64,000 nucleotides of DNA from Zunongwangia endophytica (GCF_030409505.1 NZ_JAUFPZ010000002.1:372001-436000); one strand, 5' to 3'; counted from the first letter of the stretch, positions 52,533 through 62,055 are shown. Notes: generated by a model from the sequence alone, not told the origin. Numbers and translations: made by a program.

Positions 52533-53672
52533 ATGAAGAAAATCTGGCTTTCACCACCACATCTTAGCGGTAACGAATTGCAAAAAATTCAGGAGGTTTT
52601 TCAGGAAAACTGGATCGCTCCCGTGGGACCTCAGATTGGTGAATTTGAAGCGAGAATTTCTAAGTTTTTGGGTGGAAGCAATTATCAGGTAGCAGCCTTA
52701 AATTCTGGGACATCTGCGCTGCATTTGGCATTAAAATTACTAAATATCGAAAAAGGAGATATTGTTCTCTGCCAAAGTTTAAGTTTCGTAGCCTCGGTTA
52801 ATCCTGTTCTTTATTTGGGTGCAAAGCCGGTTTTTGTAGATAGCGAAAAGGAAACTTATAATTTATCACCCTATTTTTTAGAGCAAGCCATAAAATCTCA
52901 AATTGAAAAAGGCAAAAAGCCGAAAGCAATAATCGCCATTCATATATATGGGATGCCTTATAAAGTAGACGAAATTCAACGAATTTCGAATAAGTATGAT
53001 ATTCCGGTGATCGAGGATGCGGCAGAAGCGATGGGAAGTCAGTTCAAAAACAAGCTTTGTGGTAGTTTTGGCGATTTAGCGATATTTTCTTTTAACGGAA
53101 ATAAAATAATAACTACTTCAGCAGGAGGTGCGCTAGTTTGCAAGAATGAAATTCAGAAGGAAAAAGCGATTTTCTGGGCCACGCAGTCAAAAGAAGCGGC
53201 GAGTTTTTATCTTCACAAAGAAATTGGCTTTAATTATAGAATGAGTAATGTTTTAGCGGCAATCGGAATTTCTCAAATCGATGTTTTAAAAAAAAGAGTA
53301 GAGAAGAAACGCGAAATTCAGCAATTTTATAGTTCATTTTTAAATGAAGTTGAAGGTTTTAAAGTATATACAGCAGCTTCAGAAGATTTTTATAGTAATC
53401 ATTGGTTGACTATTCTTGAAATAGATCCTGAAAAATCTCCAATATCGGTCATAGATTTAATGAAAAGATTAGCTGAAAAAAATATTGAAACTCGACGAAT
53501 TTGGAAACCACTGCACACCCAACCAGTCTTTTCTGAATTTGATTTTTACGGTGAAACAATCGCTGAAGAAATCTTTGAAAAAGGATTATGTTTACCTTCA
53601 GGAACTGCAATGACTAAAGCAGATCTTCAATTTATAAAAACCGAACTATTAGCGGCAGTAAAATATGCTTAA
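52533..53672 (+). CDS. PLP-dependent sugar aminotransferase (DegT/DnrJ/EryC1/StrS, PglE-like)
   Basis: 379 residues. WIAPVGPQIGEFEA near the N-terminus, ALNSGTSALHLALKLL, and IEDAAEAMGSQF are typical; the PLP lysine is in FSFNGNKIITTSAGG. The family transfers an amino group to 4-keto-6-deoxy UDP-HexNAc, the second step of bacillosamine-type sugar synthesis. A PglF-like dehydratase follows, overlapping by eight bases, so the two steps are coupled. No acetyltransferase (PglD) is in the window, so the final product cannot be read. The short distance to the PGT gene suggests the product is used by it. Confidence 0.9.
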   Translation: MKKIWLSPPHLSGNELQKIQEVFQENWIAPVGPQIGEFEARISKFLGGSNYQVAALNSGTSALHLALKLLNIEKGDIVLCQSLSFVASVNPVLYLGAKPVFVDSEKETYNLSPYFLEQAIKSQIEKGKKPKAIIAIHIYGMPYKVDEIQRISNKYDIPVIEDAAEAMGSQFKNKLCGSFGDLAIFSFNGNKIITTSAGGALVCKNEIQKEKAIFWATQSKEAASFYLHKEIGFNYRMSNVLAAIGISQIDVLKKRVEKKREIQQFYSSFLNEVEGFKVYTAASEDFYSNHWLTILEIDPEKSPISVIDLMKRLAEKNIETRRIWKPLHTQPVFSEFDFYGETIAEEIFEKGLCLPSGTAMTKADLQFIKTELLAAVKYA

Positions 53673-54984
53673 ACCAGATCTAAAAGAGCAAATTATTTTA
53701 ATAGGAGAAGCTTCCAAATTTCAGGAAGTTTCTGAATTTATTCAACGAAAATCACCAAAATCGAACATCTTAAATTTCGATAAATATCAGCTTTATTCAG
53801 AGGATTTTTTGAATTTTGAGTTTCAAGAAAATAACTGCTCTGTAATTTATATTGAAGAAGTTTATAAATCTGATTTTGGGAAGAAAGCTACTTTTTTAGA
53901 TAATGCCATTAAAGCAAAAGCAGATCTTTTCACGATTGCGTTTCAGCAGGACCTAAAAACAGATTTCAATTTTAGAGAATTCGAGCTTCAGGATCTTTAT
54001 AAAATCGAAAAAGTAAGTCCAAGTAAATTTCCGCAGAAAAATAAAAAGTTATTGATTACTGGTGGTGCCGGGTATATCGGTTCAGCTTTGGTTAAATATT
54101 ATTCAGATTCGTTTTCAGAAATCATAATTGTCGATCAGAGTGAGTCGGCGTTGTTTTTTCTAAAAGAAGAAATCGGTTTTTTATACCCTAATGCTAATAT
54201 TCGATGTTTTTTAGCCGATGTTACCAACCGGCAAAGAATGACTTCTATATTCGAAGAATTTGAACCAGAAATAGTGATTCATGCAGCAGCTTATAAACAT
54301 GTGAGTTTACTGGAAAATGAAACGGAGGAAGCGATTAATAATAATATTGCGGGCGCTTATATTTTGTTTTATTTAGCCGAAACTTATAAAGCAGAACAAT
54401 GTATTTTGCTGTCGACAGATAAAGCGGTAGCGCCAAAATCTGTTATGGGAAAAAGCAAACTTTGGGCAGAAAGATTATGTTTTTGGTTTTCGCAGATTGG
54501 AGAGAAGACAACTTTTAAAACGATTCGGTTTGGGAATGTTTTGGGAAGCACCGGCTCGGTTTTACCGGTTTGGCAGAAGCAGATTGAGTGGAAAAATGCT
54601 ATAAACCTAACCGATGGCGATGCTTCACGATATTTTTTTACGCTTCAGGAGGTATTTAAGCTTACCGATTTTATTTTGGAAAGTGAAAGCTCTGGCCAAA
54701 TTTTCATTTCCAAAAATGAACAGGGAGTTTCGTTAAATACACTTGCAAATCTTAAGTTGTATAATCAATCTGCCGATATTTTAAGAACAGAATTAAAGCG
54801 CGGGGAAAAGAAGCAGGAACAACTTATTGCTAAAAATGAGAAAGAGATTCAACGACATGGTAATTTTTTAATCCTGGAAAATACCGAGATCAATGACGAT
54901 TTTATGGAACAGCTTAGCGTATTGCTGAGTGATAAAATTTCGCCAGAGGAGAAAAAAGCTATTCTCGAAAATTATAAGATTTAG
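53665..54984 (+). CDS. UDP-GlcNAc 4,6-dehydratase, PglF/CapD-like but without membrane region
   Basis: 439 residues. The first 125 residues match a small Rossmann-like domain (QIILIGEASKFQEVSEFIQR) and the rest the SDR dehydratase domain: KLLITGGAGYIGSALVKYY, HAAAYKHVSLLENETEEAI and LSTDKAVAPKSVMGKSKLWAE with the variant catalytic triad, then RFGNVLGSTGSVLP. Full PglF/WbpM/CapD proteins are about 600 residues with four membrane spans that are missing here, so this is a soluble short form. It makes the 4-keto-6-deoxy sugar used by the upstream aminotransferase. Its stop overlaps by four bases the convergent CpsB-like gene. Confidence 0.87.
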   Translation: MLKPDLKEQIILIGEASKFQEVSEFIQRKSPKSNILNFDKYQLYSEDFLNFEFQENNCSVIYIEEVYKSDFGKKATFLDNAIKAKADLFTIAFQQDLKTDFNFREFELQDLYKIEKVSPSKFPQKNKKLLITGGAGYIGSALVKYYSDSFSEIIIVDQSESALFFLKEEIGFLYPNANIRCFLADVTNRQRMTSIFEEFEPEIVIHAAAYKHVSLLENETEEAINNNIAGAYILFYLAETYKAEQCILLSTDKAVAPKSVMGKSKLWAERLCFWFSQIGEKTTFKTIRFGNVLGSTGSVLPVWQKQIEWKNAINLTDGDASRYFFTLQEVFKLTDFILESESSGQIFISKNEQGVSLNTLANLKLYNQSADILRTELKRGEKKQEQLIAKNEKEIQRHGNFLILENTEINDDFMEQLSVLLSDKISPEEKKAILENYKI

Positions 54985-55712
54985 GCAAAAAGCTCCTTAC
55001 TTTTTTCTATAATCGGCTTTAGCATTTCAATTTCTTTCGACTTCAGTTTAATATGCTGTAATTTTTCTAGATGTTCCATGCGATGCGCATCACTACTTAT
55101 GTAATCGATCATCTGATTTTCGAGTAATTTGAAAGCCATTTTCTGGATGCCTTTTCCGTAGTGTTCAGAAAGTGAGAGCATATTCAGCTGGAAATAACAA
55201 CCTCTATTTTTTAGATCTGTGTATTTTTTTAGATCTGCGGAATGATTAAATCCATAACGCTCTGGATGGGCTAGAATTAATACGTGACCCTTATTTTGAA
55301 GTTTAAAGATGATTTCTTTAAGGTTAATGGGAGCTTGTAAAAAAGACATCTCAACCAGACTGAAGTTTCCTGAAATTTTTAGGAGTTCCTCATCATCAAG
55401 TTTTTCCATTAGTGATTGATCCATCATATATTCTGCAGCTGCTGAATTCTTTATATCAGGATGCTGTGCTGATTGCAACTCTGCTAGTGCAGCGTGGATA
55501 GTTTCAGGAGTATTAGGATGATAATCATTCATCACATGGGGGGTGTGCACAAAACTGGTTACACCAAATTCCCCAAATTTTTTAAGTAGCTGAAGGCTAG
55601 TCTCAACATCTGGCGAACCGTCGTCGATCCCCGGTAAAATATGATTATGAAAGTCGGTAAAACCTTCTATCAGATCCACGAAAAAATATTTCTTCGAAAA
55701 GAATGAAAACAT
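54981..55712 (-). CDS. CpsB/YwqE-type PHP-domain tyrosine-protein phosphatase
   Basis: 243 residues. The metal-binding PHP motifs are DFHNHILPGIDDG near residue 20, HTPHVMNDYHP, AEYMMDQ, LILAHPERYGF and SSDAHRME. This matches CpsB/CapC/Wzb-like phosphatases that dephosphorylate the tyrosine kinase controlling capsule or exopolysaccharide export. It is convergent with the glycan operon and overlaps its last stop codon, which supports a role in surface-glycan control. No tyrosine kinase (Wzc type) is in the window. It could also be a plain histidinol-phosphatase-like enzyme, but the neighbours argue for the former. Confidence 0.87.
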   Translation of the reverse strand: MFSFFSKKYFFVDLIEGFTDFHNHILPGIDDGSPDVETSLQLLKKFGEFGVTSFVHTPHVMNDYHPNTPETIHAALAELQSAQHPDIKNSAAAEYMMDQSLMEKLDDEELLKISGNFSLVEMSFLQAPINLKEIIFKLQNKGHVLILAHPERYGFNHSADLKKYTDLKNRGCYFQLNMLSLSEHYGKGIQKMAFKLLENQMIDYISSDAHRMEHLEKLQHIKLKSKEIEMLKPIIEKSKELFA

Positions 55713-55727
55713 CTAAATTACTTTTTT

Positions 55728-55758
55728 CGAAAATTACCATGTTTTTACCACATCAGCA
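55728..55758 (-). promoter_or_regulatory. Candidate promoter of the CpsB-like gene
   Basis: On the minus strand: TTG (55756-55758), 20 bases, TAATTTTC (55728-55735), one mismatch to TAnnTTTG. The start would be near 55722, about 10 bases before the ATG. Confidence 0.35.
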
Positions 55759-55914
55759 AGTAAAAAAAACTTCAATATTATGATATTTGAAAGCAATTGA
55801 GTAATTGTTTTAAATAAAACTAAATTTTCACCAATTTAACTTAAAAAAATATTAATTTGGTGTCCCTTTAAATCTTATTGCATTAAATGATGGTTTTAGC
55901 GGTCATTTGAAATT

Positions 55915-57666
55915 ATGAACACTTCATCAAAATTACATATACTTCTTTTCGGTTTTATTTCGGAAACCGAGATACTTCTCAGCGCTTTAAAAAAAGAAGC
56001 CAATTACTATATTTCTCAGTGTACCGGATTAGATTCTCTAAAAAGAATTTTAATTGAAAATTGCGATTTTGATATTCTGGTATTGCAATTAAATTACAAA
56101 GAATCTAATGTAGATGAAATATTAGATTTTGTAACGGATCGAAAGGAATTTCCTGTTCTAATTGTTACCAATTGTAGAGTTAGAAGGTACGCTTATGAAT
56201 CTTTTGCAAGAGGCATAGAAGACTATATGCATATAGCTGAAGTAAATCCATCTTCTTTAAAACGTAGTATAGATTTCACAATTAAGCGTAAATTCTACAA
56301 ATGTCAAATAGAGCGATCTGAGAATAATTATAAAACGCTTTTTTATTTTTCGCCGCTCCCTATGTGGGTGTTGGATCGCCAGAGCTTAAAATTTTTGAGT
56401 GTCAATCAGGCAGCTATTAATCACTACGGCTATTCAGAAGGAGAATTTTTACAAAAATCTGCAAATGATATATGGCAGGTGGAAGAGGAGAAAGAAATAT
56501 TCTTGGTCAAAAGAAAAAGAAGCGATGAGTTTTTTAAAGATACAATTGTTCATAGAAAAAAAGACGGACAATTAATTCGAGTTAACTTTCACAGTACACC
56601 CATTGATTATGATGGGAAGACTGCTAGGTTAACGCTTGCCAGGGATGTAACAGAGAATGTAAAAATAAAAAAAGCTCTTGAAAATAGCGAAGAACGCTTT
56701 AAAGCTTTGGTTCAGGAAGGTGGTGATCTAATTGCTATTCTAGACGAAAATTTAAAGTATACCTATTTAAGTCCCGGTAGTGAAAACGTTTTGCATTACA
56801 AACTTGAAGATATTATCACTGAAAGTTTTGTCAGTCATGTGCATCCTGAGGATCAGTCTTTCATAACAACTTTTCTCCGTGGAATAAAAAATGAACCTAA
56901 TAAAAAAGTCAGTCTTCCGTTCTATAGGTTTATCGACGGTACCGGTTATTGTCGTTTTATCGAGACAAAAGTCACTAATCTTTTAGATTATGCCCCTGTA
57001 AATGGTATAGTGATTAACAGTAGAGATGTAACCGATTTGGTAGAACAAAGAAACCGACTTTCAGAAAGTTTATCGGGATATGAAATTATTTCAGAAGCTA
57101 CAAGTGATATTATTACTGATTATAATATTGAAAGTGAGAATGTGAAAGTTTCTAAGGCGATTTACAAAGTTTGTGGATATGATCATAGAGAGGTGATGAA
57201 GAAAGAATTTCGATATTGGTGGAATGAAAATATTCATCCGGAGGATCGTCTTCATGTAATAGATAAAATTAAAAAAGTAATACGTTCTGGAGAGCGAACA
57301 TTCCAGTTAGAATATCGCTTTAAATGTGCAGACGGATTTTATAAGGTTTTTTTAGATCGTAGTTATATTGTTTATGATTCAGATGGAAATGCCGAAAGAA
57401 TTATAGGGTCGAAACAGGATATTACGCAGCAAAAGGAACATTTAAAACAGATTGAAAAGAGAAATCGCAAACTAGAAGAAATAGCCTGGCAGCAGTCACA
57501 CATGGTAAGAGCACCACTCGCAAAGATAATGGGATTAGTGCAACTTATAAAGCATGACAAAAAAAATGTTGCAGAAAATGAAGATTTGTTAGAAAAATTA
57601 TTAAATTCCGCAGATGATTTGGATGCTATCGTTAGAAAAATAGCTGAGAAAACATACGATAATTAG
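55915..57666 (+). CDS. PAS sensor protein with phosphoacceptor helix but no ATPase domain
   Basis: 583 residues. Residues 1-125 look like a degenerate receiver domain (LHILLFGFISETEILLSALKK); three PAS domains follow (about 140-250, 260-375, 385-500), the last ending in RIIGSKQDITQQKEHLKQ. Residues 505-583 are a dimerisation/phosphoacceptor-like helix with SHMVRAPLAKIMGLVQL, His529 at the usual autophosphorylation site. The HATPase_c domain (N, G1, F, G2 boxes) is absent and the gene stops right there. A receiver protein follows 48 bases on. It may accept phosphate from another kinase rather than make it itself. Confidence 0.8.
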   Translation: MNTSSKLHILLFGFISETEILLSALKKEANYYISQCTGLDSLKRILIENCDFDILVLQLNYKESNVDEILDFVTDRKEFPVLIVTNCRVRRYAYESFARGIEDYMHIAEVNPSSLKRSIDFTIKRKFYKCQIERSENNYKTLFYFSPLPMWVLDRQSLKFLSVNQAAINHYGYSEGEFLQKSANDIWQVEEEKEIFLVKRKRSDEFFKDTIVHRKKDGQLIRVNFHSTPIDYDGKTARLTLARDVTENVKIKKALENSEERFKALVQEGGDLIAILDENLKYTYLSPGSENVLHYKLEDIITESFVSHVHPEDQSFITTFLRGIKNEPNKKVSLPFYRFIDGTGYCRFIETKVTNLLDYAPVNGIVINSRDVTDLVEQRNRLSESLSGYEIISEATSDIITDYNIESENVKVSKAIYKVCGYDHREVMKKEFRYWWNENIHPEDRLHVIDKIKKVIRSGERTFQLEYRFKCADGFYKVFLDRSYIVYDSDGNAERIIGSKQDITQQKEHLKQIEKRNRKLEEIAWQQSHMVRAPLAKIMGLVQLIKHDKKNVAENEDLLEKLLNSADDLDAIVRKIAEKTYDN

Positions 57667-57714
57667 ATTTACGCCCACAAATCTATTTAAAAATTTTAAT
57701 CTTAACCTACGCTT

Positions 57715-58119
57715 ATGTTAGAGGTCATACTAGTGGATGACGATGATATTGTTTTGATGATGCAGAAAAAGATGGTTTTAAGATGCGGAATAGCTTCTAA
57801 ACCGGTAGCTTTTAAAAGCGCGACAGAAACGCTAAATTACTTAAATCATCCCCAAAATATTAATAATCCTGAAAAACGCTATTTAATTCTACTTGACATA
57901 AATATGCCAAAAATGAATGGCTGGGAATTTTTAGATGAACTTAAAAATCATCCATTAAAAGATAATTTCAATGTCATAATGGTGACTTCTTCTATTGATC
58001 GAAAAGACCGTTTGAAAGCTAAAAGCTACCAAAGAGTAATAGATTATATAGAGAAACCAGTTACTATCAAGCATTGCAATACATTAAAGAAGCTTGAGCC
58101 TATTAGTGAATTTTTTTAG
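57715..58119 (+). CDS. Single-domain response regulator
   Basis: 134 residues of a CheY-like receiver. ILVDDDDIVLMMQ carries the acidic pocket, YLILLDINMPKMNGWEF the phosphoacceptor Asp, VIMVTSSIDRKD the Thr/Ser switch and YIEKPVTIKHCN the Lys. There is no output domain. It is probably the partner of the upstream PAS protein, 48 bases away. Its 3' end overlaps by 17 bases the convergent EEP-family gene, so the two transcripts can base-pair at their ends. Confidence 0.88.
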   Translation: MLEVILVDDDDIVLMMQKKMVLRCGIASKPVAFKSATETLNYLNHPQNINNPEKRYLILLDINMPKMNGWEFLDELKNHPLKDNFNVIMVTSSIDRKDRLKAKSYQRVIDYIEKPVTIKHCNTLKKLEPISEFF

Positions 58120-59200
58120 GCATATCAATACTTTTTTCTAAAGGATGTGCTTCCTCAATTTTTTCGAATGCCCATTGCTCGTCCTCTCGATCTAGCTCTA
58201 ATTCATCCTGTACATTTACAGCTCTAGGTTCGTAATGTAATTTTATATACATAGGAAAGTGATCACTGCCAATACTTTTTTCTCTCGCAATATCTATTAG
58301 TGTAAAGTCTTTTGAATGGAATACATGATCTAAAGGCCACCGTAGTAAAGGGTAACCTGTATGAAATGTATTAAAAAATCCTCGACCAATTCTTGGATCC
58401 ATTAGTCCGCTCATTTCCTGAAACAATTTTGTTGTTCTAGACCAGGCAACATCATTCAAATCTCCAAATACTAAAACTTTTCTATCTTCCGGAGTAATAT
58501 CTCTTCCCAGCATTAAAATTTCAGCATCTCGGTTCGTTGAAGTGTAACTTTCCGTAGGACTCGGAGGCATAGGATGCAGACAATGAATTTTAACGAATTC
58601 ACCATTCCTCAATTTTACGAAACCATGTATCGATGGAATATCGTCTTGTACCAGATAATGTACATCAGTATCTACTAATTCCAATTTTGAATATAGGTGC
58701 ATTCCATAAAGATTATCTAATGGCACCTTTACGGTATATTTATAGCGGTCTTCAATTTCTTCCAGTGCTTTCTCCCATCTTTTGTCACTTTCCAACGTCA
58801 ATAAAATATCAGGGTCACGTTCTTTAACCAAAGCAACAAGCTTTTCAGGATGCTTATTAGTGGTTAGTACGTTGCTAACAAGAATTGAAATTGCGCCATT
58901 TGTTTCCTTTCCTTTAAATTTTACCACTTGTCTTCTAGATAGATAGGTGTAAGGATATACTTTGAAAAATTGATGTACAAGGCTCAATACTAAAAATCCA
59001 GCACCCACATAGTGCCATGTTTTGGAGAAATCATAAAAGTATCCACATAACAGCAGAACTACAATCAGACTAAAAGAGATCTGTATTCTTGGAAAATCAA
59101 AACCACGAATCCACCATTGATCAAACCTTGTGATTGAAGCTATGGAAGGAATTAAGAAAAGAATATTTAAACAAAGAATTATAATTTCAGCGGTTTCCAT
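58103..59200 (-). CDS. Membrane-anchored endonuclease/exonuclease/phosphatase family protein
   Basis: 365 residues. Three hydrophobic segments in the first 85 residues (IIILCLNILFLIPSIASI, ISFSLIVVLLLCGYFYDF, YVGAGFLVLSLVHQF) precede the EEP domain: SNVLTTNKHPEKLV, DILLTLESD, KIHCLHPMPP, LVFGDLNDVAWSRT and PLDHVFHSKDF...GSDHFPMYIKL, which give the metal and catalytic residues (Glu, Asp-x-Asn, Asp-His). Family members cleave nucleic acid or phosphodiesters of lipids; the substrate is unknown here. A periplasm-facing domain is likely. The gene overlaps the receiver gene on the other strand by 17 bases. Confidence 0.87.
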   Translation of the reverse strand: METAEIIILCLNILFLIPSIASITRFDQWWIRGFDFPRIQISFSLIVVLLLCGYFYDFSKTWHYVGAGFLVLSLVHQFFKVYPYTYLSRRQVVKFKGKETNGAISILVSNVLTTNKHPEKLVALVKERDPDILLTLESDKRWEKALEEIEDRYKYTVKVPLDNLYGMHLYSKLELVDTDVHYLVQDDIPSIHGFVKLRNGEFVKIHCLHPMPPSPTESYTSTNRDAEILMLGRDITPEDRKVLVFGDLNDVAWSRTTKLFQEMSGLMDPRIGRGFFNTFHTGYPLLRWPLDHVFHSKDFTLIDIAREKSIGSDHFPMYIKLHYEPRAVNVQDELELDREDEQWAFEKIEEAHPLEKSIDMPKKIH

Positions 59201-59403
59201 GCTGATAGTCGATTTTTAGCTTTCGAAGCCGGTTTTTGTAGATTCTTTTCAAATTTCTAATTATTCAGGAAAATTAGAAAGTATTTAAGAAAAGAATAAC
59301 GTAAAGATAAAATGGAAGGACTAATAATCCTGAGTTTTTTCAAATTAAGAAAGTTATGAAATGTTCAATTTTAATTCTGTCGAAAAAAGCGTAAATTTAA
59401 GCT

Positions 59404-60552
59404 ATGAAGAAGAAAGATAAAATGAAGGAAAAGGGATTTGTATTTAAAAAGTACGAAGAACCCAACATCACTCCTTTTGAAAAACTCTTTGAGATTTTTA
59501 AGGAATTGATCACTCATACCTCGGGTGATTTAGATGAAGCGCTCGACTGGTTGTACCAACTAGACGAAGAATATAAACTTACCGACGATGATTATACCAT
59601 CGAAGATTTTATCGAAGATCTGAAACAAAAGGGATATATCAAAGAAGAGCTTGATCCCGATGGTGATGGGGAAGGCGACGGTTCTGGAAGTTTAAAGATT
59701 ACCTCAAAAACCGAAAGAGCGATTCGTAAGCAGGCTTTAGATCAGATTTTCGGAAAAATGCGTAAATCAAATTCCGGAAATCATAGAACAAGTCACGTAG
59801 GACGCGGCGATGAGCATACCGGAGATTTTAGGGATTATCAGTTTGGGGATTCTTTAGACCGAATTTCAATGACCGAAAGTTTACGAAATGCTCAAATTAA
59901 TCATGGTATTGGTGATTTTAATATGAGTCATGATGATTTGGTAGTCGAAGAAACACACTACAAATCTCAAATGAGCACGGTCCTCATGATCGACCTTAGT
60001 CATAGTATGATTCTATACGGGGAAGATCGTATCACTCCGGCTAAAAAAGTGGCGATGGCTTTAGCAGAACTTATTACGACGCGTTATCCAAAAGATACTT
60101 TGGATATCATCGTTTTTGGGAATGATGCCTGGCCGGTTTCAATAGCCGATTTGCCATATTTGAAAGTAGGGCCTTATCATACGAACACTGTAGATGGTTT
60201 GAAATTAGCGATGGATATTTTGCGAAGAAAACGAAATACCAACAAGCAAATTTTTATGATTACCGATGGGAAACCAAGTTGTATTAGAGAGCGCGATGGG
60301 AGTTATTATAAAAACAGTATGGGATTAGATCCATATATTGTGGATAAGTGCTACAACATGGCGCAGCAAGCAAGAAAATTGCAAATTCCTATTACGACTT
60401 TTATGATTGCTCAAGATCCTTATTTGATGCAATTTATTCGAGAATTTACACAAGCTAATCAAGGGAAGGCATTTTACACCGGTTTGCAAGGTTTAGGAGA
60501 AATGATTTTTGAAGATTACGAAACAAACAGAAAAAAAAGAATTAGAGGCTAA
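59404..60552 (+). CDS. VWA domain protein, partner of a MoxR-type ATPase
   Basis: 382 residues, soluble. A charged N-terminus (FKKYEEPNITPFEKLFEIFKELI) is followed by an Asp/Gly-rich patch (LDPDGDGEGDGSG) and from about residue 195 a von Willebrand A domain: STVLMIDLSHSMILYGEDR with the MIDAS DxSxS pattern, TNKQIFMITDGKPSC with the MIDAS Asp, and TNTVDGLKLAMDILR. VWA proteins of this kind work with MoxR/magnesium-chelatase-type ATPases, and such a gene follows 14 bases on. The complex may insert or remodel metal-containing or other target proteins; the target is unknown. Confidence 0.87.
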   Translation: MKKKDKMKEKGFVFKKYEEPNITPFEKLFEIFKELITHTSGDLDEALDWLYQLDEEYKLTDDDYTIEDFIEDLKQKGYIKEELDPDGDGEGDGSGSLKITSKTERAIRKQALDQIFGKMRKSNSGNHRTSHVGRGDEHTGDFRDYQFGDSLDRISMTESLRNAQINHGIGDFNMSHDDLVVEETHYKSQMSTVLMIDLSHSMILYGEDRITPAKKVAMALAELITTRYPKDTLDIIVFGNDAWPVSIADLPYLKVGPYHTNTVDGLKLAMDILRRKRNTNKQIFMITDGKPSCIRERDGSYYKNSMGLDPYIVDKCYNMAQQARKLQIPITTFMIAQDPYLMQFIREFTQANQGKAFYTGLQGLGEMIFEDYETNRKKRIRG

Positions 60553-60566
60553 AAGAAAAAGAAGAT

Positions 60567-62030
60567 ATGAATATTGAGAATTTGAAAACATTAGGAGATT
60601 TAAAATCTTCAGGATATAAAAGCAAGGGAATAAAAGATGAACTTCGCGATAATTTAATTGAAAAAATTAAAAAAAATGAGCCAGCTTTTACCGGAATTCA
60701 TGGGTACGATGATACCGTAATTCCAGAATTAGAAAGAGCAGTTCTTTCGAAGCATAACATCAATTTACTGGGATTACGAGGCCAAGCTAAAACAAGATTA
60801 GCCCGTCTCATGGTAAGTTTATTAGATGAATATATTCCAGTGGTAGAAGGTTCTGAAATTAATGACGATCCTTTAAAACCAATCTCTAGATATGCTAAAG
60901 AAGCTATTGCTGAAAAAGGAGAGAATACACCAATTAACTGGATTCATCGAGATGAGCGGTTCTTCGAAAAACTGGCAACACCAGATGTAACAGTAGCCGA
61001 TTTAATTGGAGATGTAGATCCTATAAAAGCAGCAAATTTAAAATTGAGTTATGCCGACGATCGTGTGATCCATTTTGGGATGATTCCGAGAGCTAACCGA
61101 AGTATTTTTGTAATCAACGAATTACCCGATTTACAGGCAAGAATTCAGGTCGCACTTTTCAATATACTTCAGGAAGGAGATATTCAAATACGAGGATTTA
61201 AATTAAGATTGCCTTTAGACATGCAATTTGTGTTTACCGCAAACCCTGAAGATTACACCAATCGTGGTAGTATAGTAACGCCATTAAAAGATAGAATAGG
61301 TTCTCAGATTCTTACACATTATCCGGAAACTATTGAAATCGCAAAAACCATAACACAACAAGAAGCAAAGTTAGACTCCAGACAAACCGATATGGTTCAT
61401 GTTCCAGAACTTGCGAAAGATCTTTTGGAACAAATTGGATTTGAAGCTCGCGAAAGTGAATTTATAGATGAAAAAAGTGGTATTAGTGCAAGGATGAGTA
61501 TTACTGCTTACGAAAATCTGTTAAGTAGTGCAGAACGTCGTAGCCTTAAAAATGGAGAAGACAAAACCTTATTAAGATTTGGTGATTTTATGGGAGTAAT
61601 TCCTGCTGTAACCGGGAAAGTAGAATTGGTATACGAAGGAGAACAAGAAGGTGCTGCGGCCGTAGCAACGCAACTAATTGGCGATGCCGTAAAAACCTTA
61701 TTCCCAGATTACTTTCCAAAGATCGAGAAATTGCAAAAGCCAGACGATCAAACGCCGTATGACGATTTGGTAGAATGGTTTTTTGAACAAACTGGATTTG
61801 AGTTGCCAGACAATCTAACTGATGAAGAATACAAGCAAAAGTTAGATGAGGTAACACCTTTAAACAAGCTTATCGAAAAATATCAGCCAGAAATGGCTAA
61901 AGAAGATTCTTATTTTCTCAAAGAATTTTTGCTTTGGGGATTAGTAGAATTTAAGAAGCTTAGTAAGCAACGATACACAAAAGGAATTCAATTTAATGAT
62001 CTTTACGGAAGTTATATTAGCGGATTGTAA
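60567..62030 (+). CDS. MoxR/magnesium chelatase-like AAA ATPase
   Basis: 487 residues. Walker A is GLRGQAKTRLARLM (a GxRGxxKT variant of GxxGxGKT), Walker B VINELPDLQARIQVALF (a variant with Glu-Leu), followed by FVFTANPEDYTNRG and PLKDRIGSQILTHYPE with sensor residues of the ChlI/MoxR group. It binds and remodels a VWA partner, encoded 14 bases upstream, in the same operon. The lack of cobalamin or chlorophyll genes nearby argues against a metal chelatase role. A clear terminator follows at 62056. Role unknown. Confidence 0.87.
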   Translation: MNIENLKTLGDLKSSGYKSKGIKDELRDNLIEKIKKNEPAFTGIHGYDDTVIPELERAVLSKHNINLLGLRGQAKTRLARLMVSLLDEYIPVVEGSEINDDPLKPISRYAKEAIAEKGENTPINWIHRDERFFEKLATPDVTVADLIGDVDPIKAANLKLSYADDRVIHFGMIPRANRSIFVINELPDLQARIQVALFNILQEGDIQIRGFKLRLPLDMQFVFTANPEDYTNRGSIVTPLKDRIGSQILTHYPETIEIAKTITQQEAKLDSRQTDMVHVPELAKDLLEQIGFEARESEFIDEKSGISARMSITAYENLLSSAERRSLKNGEDKTLLRFGDFMGVIPAVTGKVELVYEGEQEGAAAVATQLIGDAVKTLFPDYFPKIEKLQKPDDQTPYDDLVEWFFEQTGFELPDNLTDEEYKQKLDEVTPLNKLIEKYQPEMAKEDSYFLKEFLLWGLVEFKKLSKQRYTKGIQFNDLYGSYISGL

Positions 62031-62055
62031 TTATTGATATTGAAATAAAATAAAT

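Noticed and set aside
48551..55712. Glycan region as a horizontally acquired island
   Set aside because: Promoter type, base composition and gene style look like the rest of the window, and no mobile genes flank it; without statistics I cannot support transfer.
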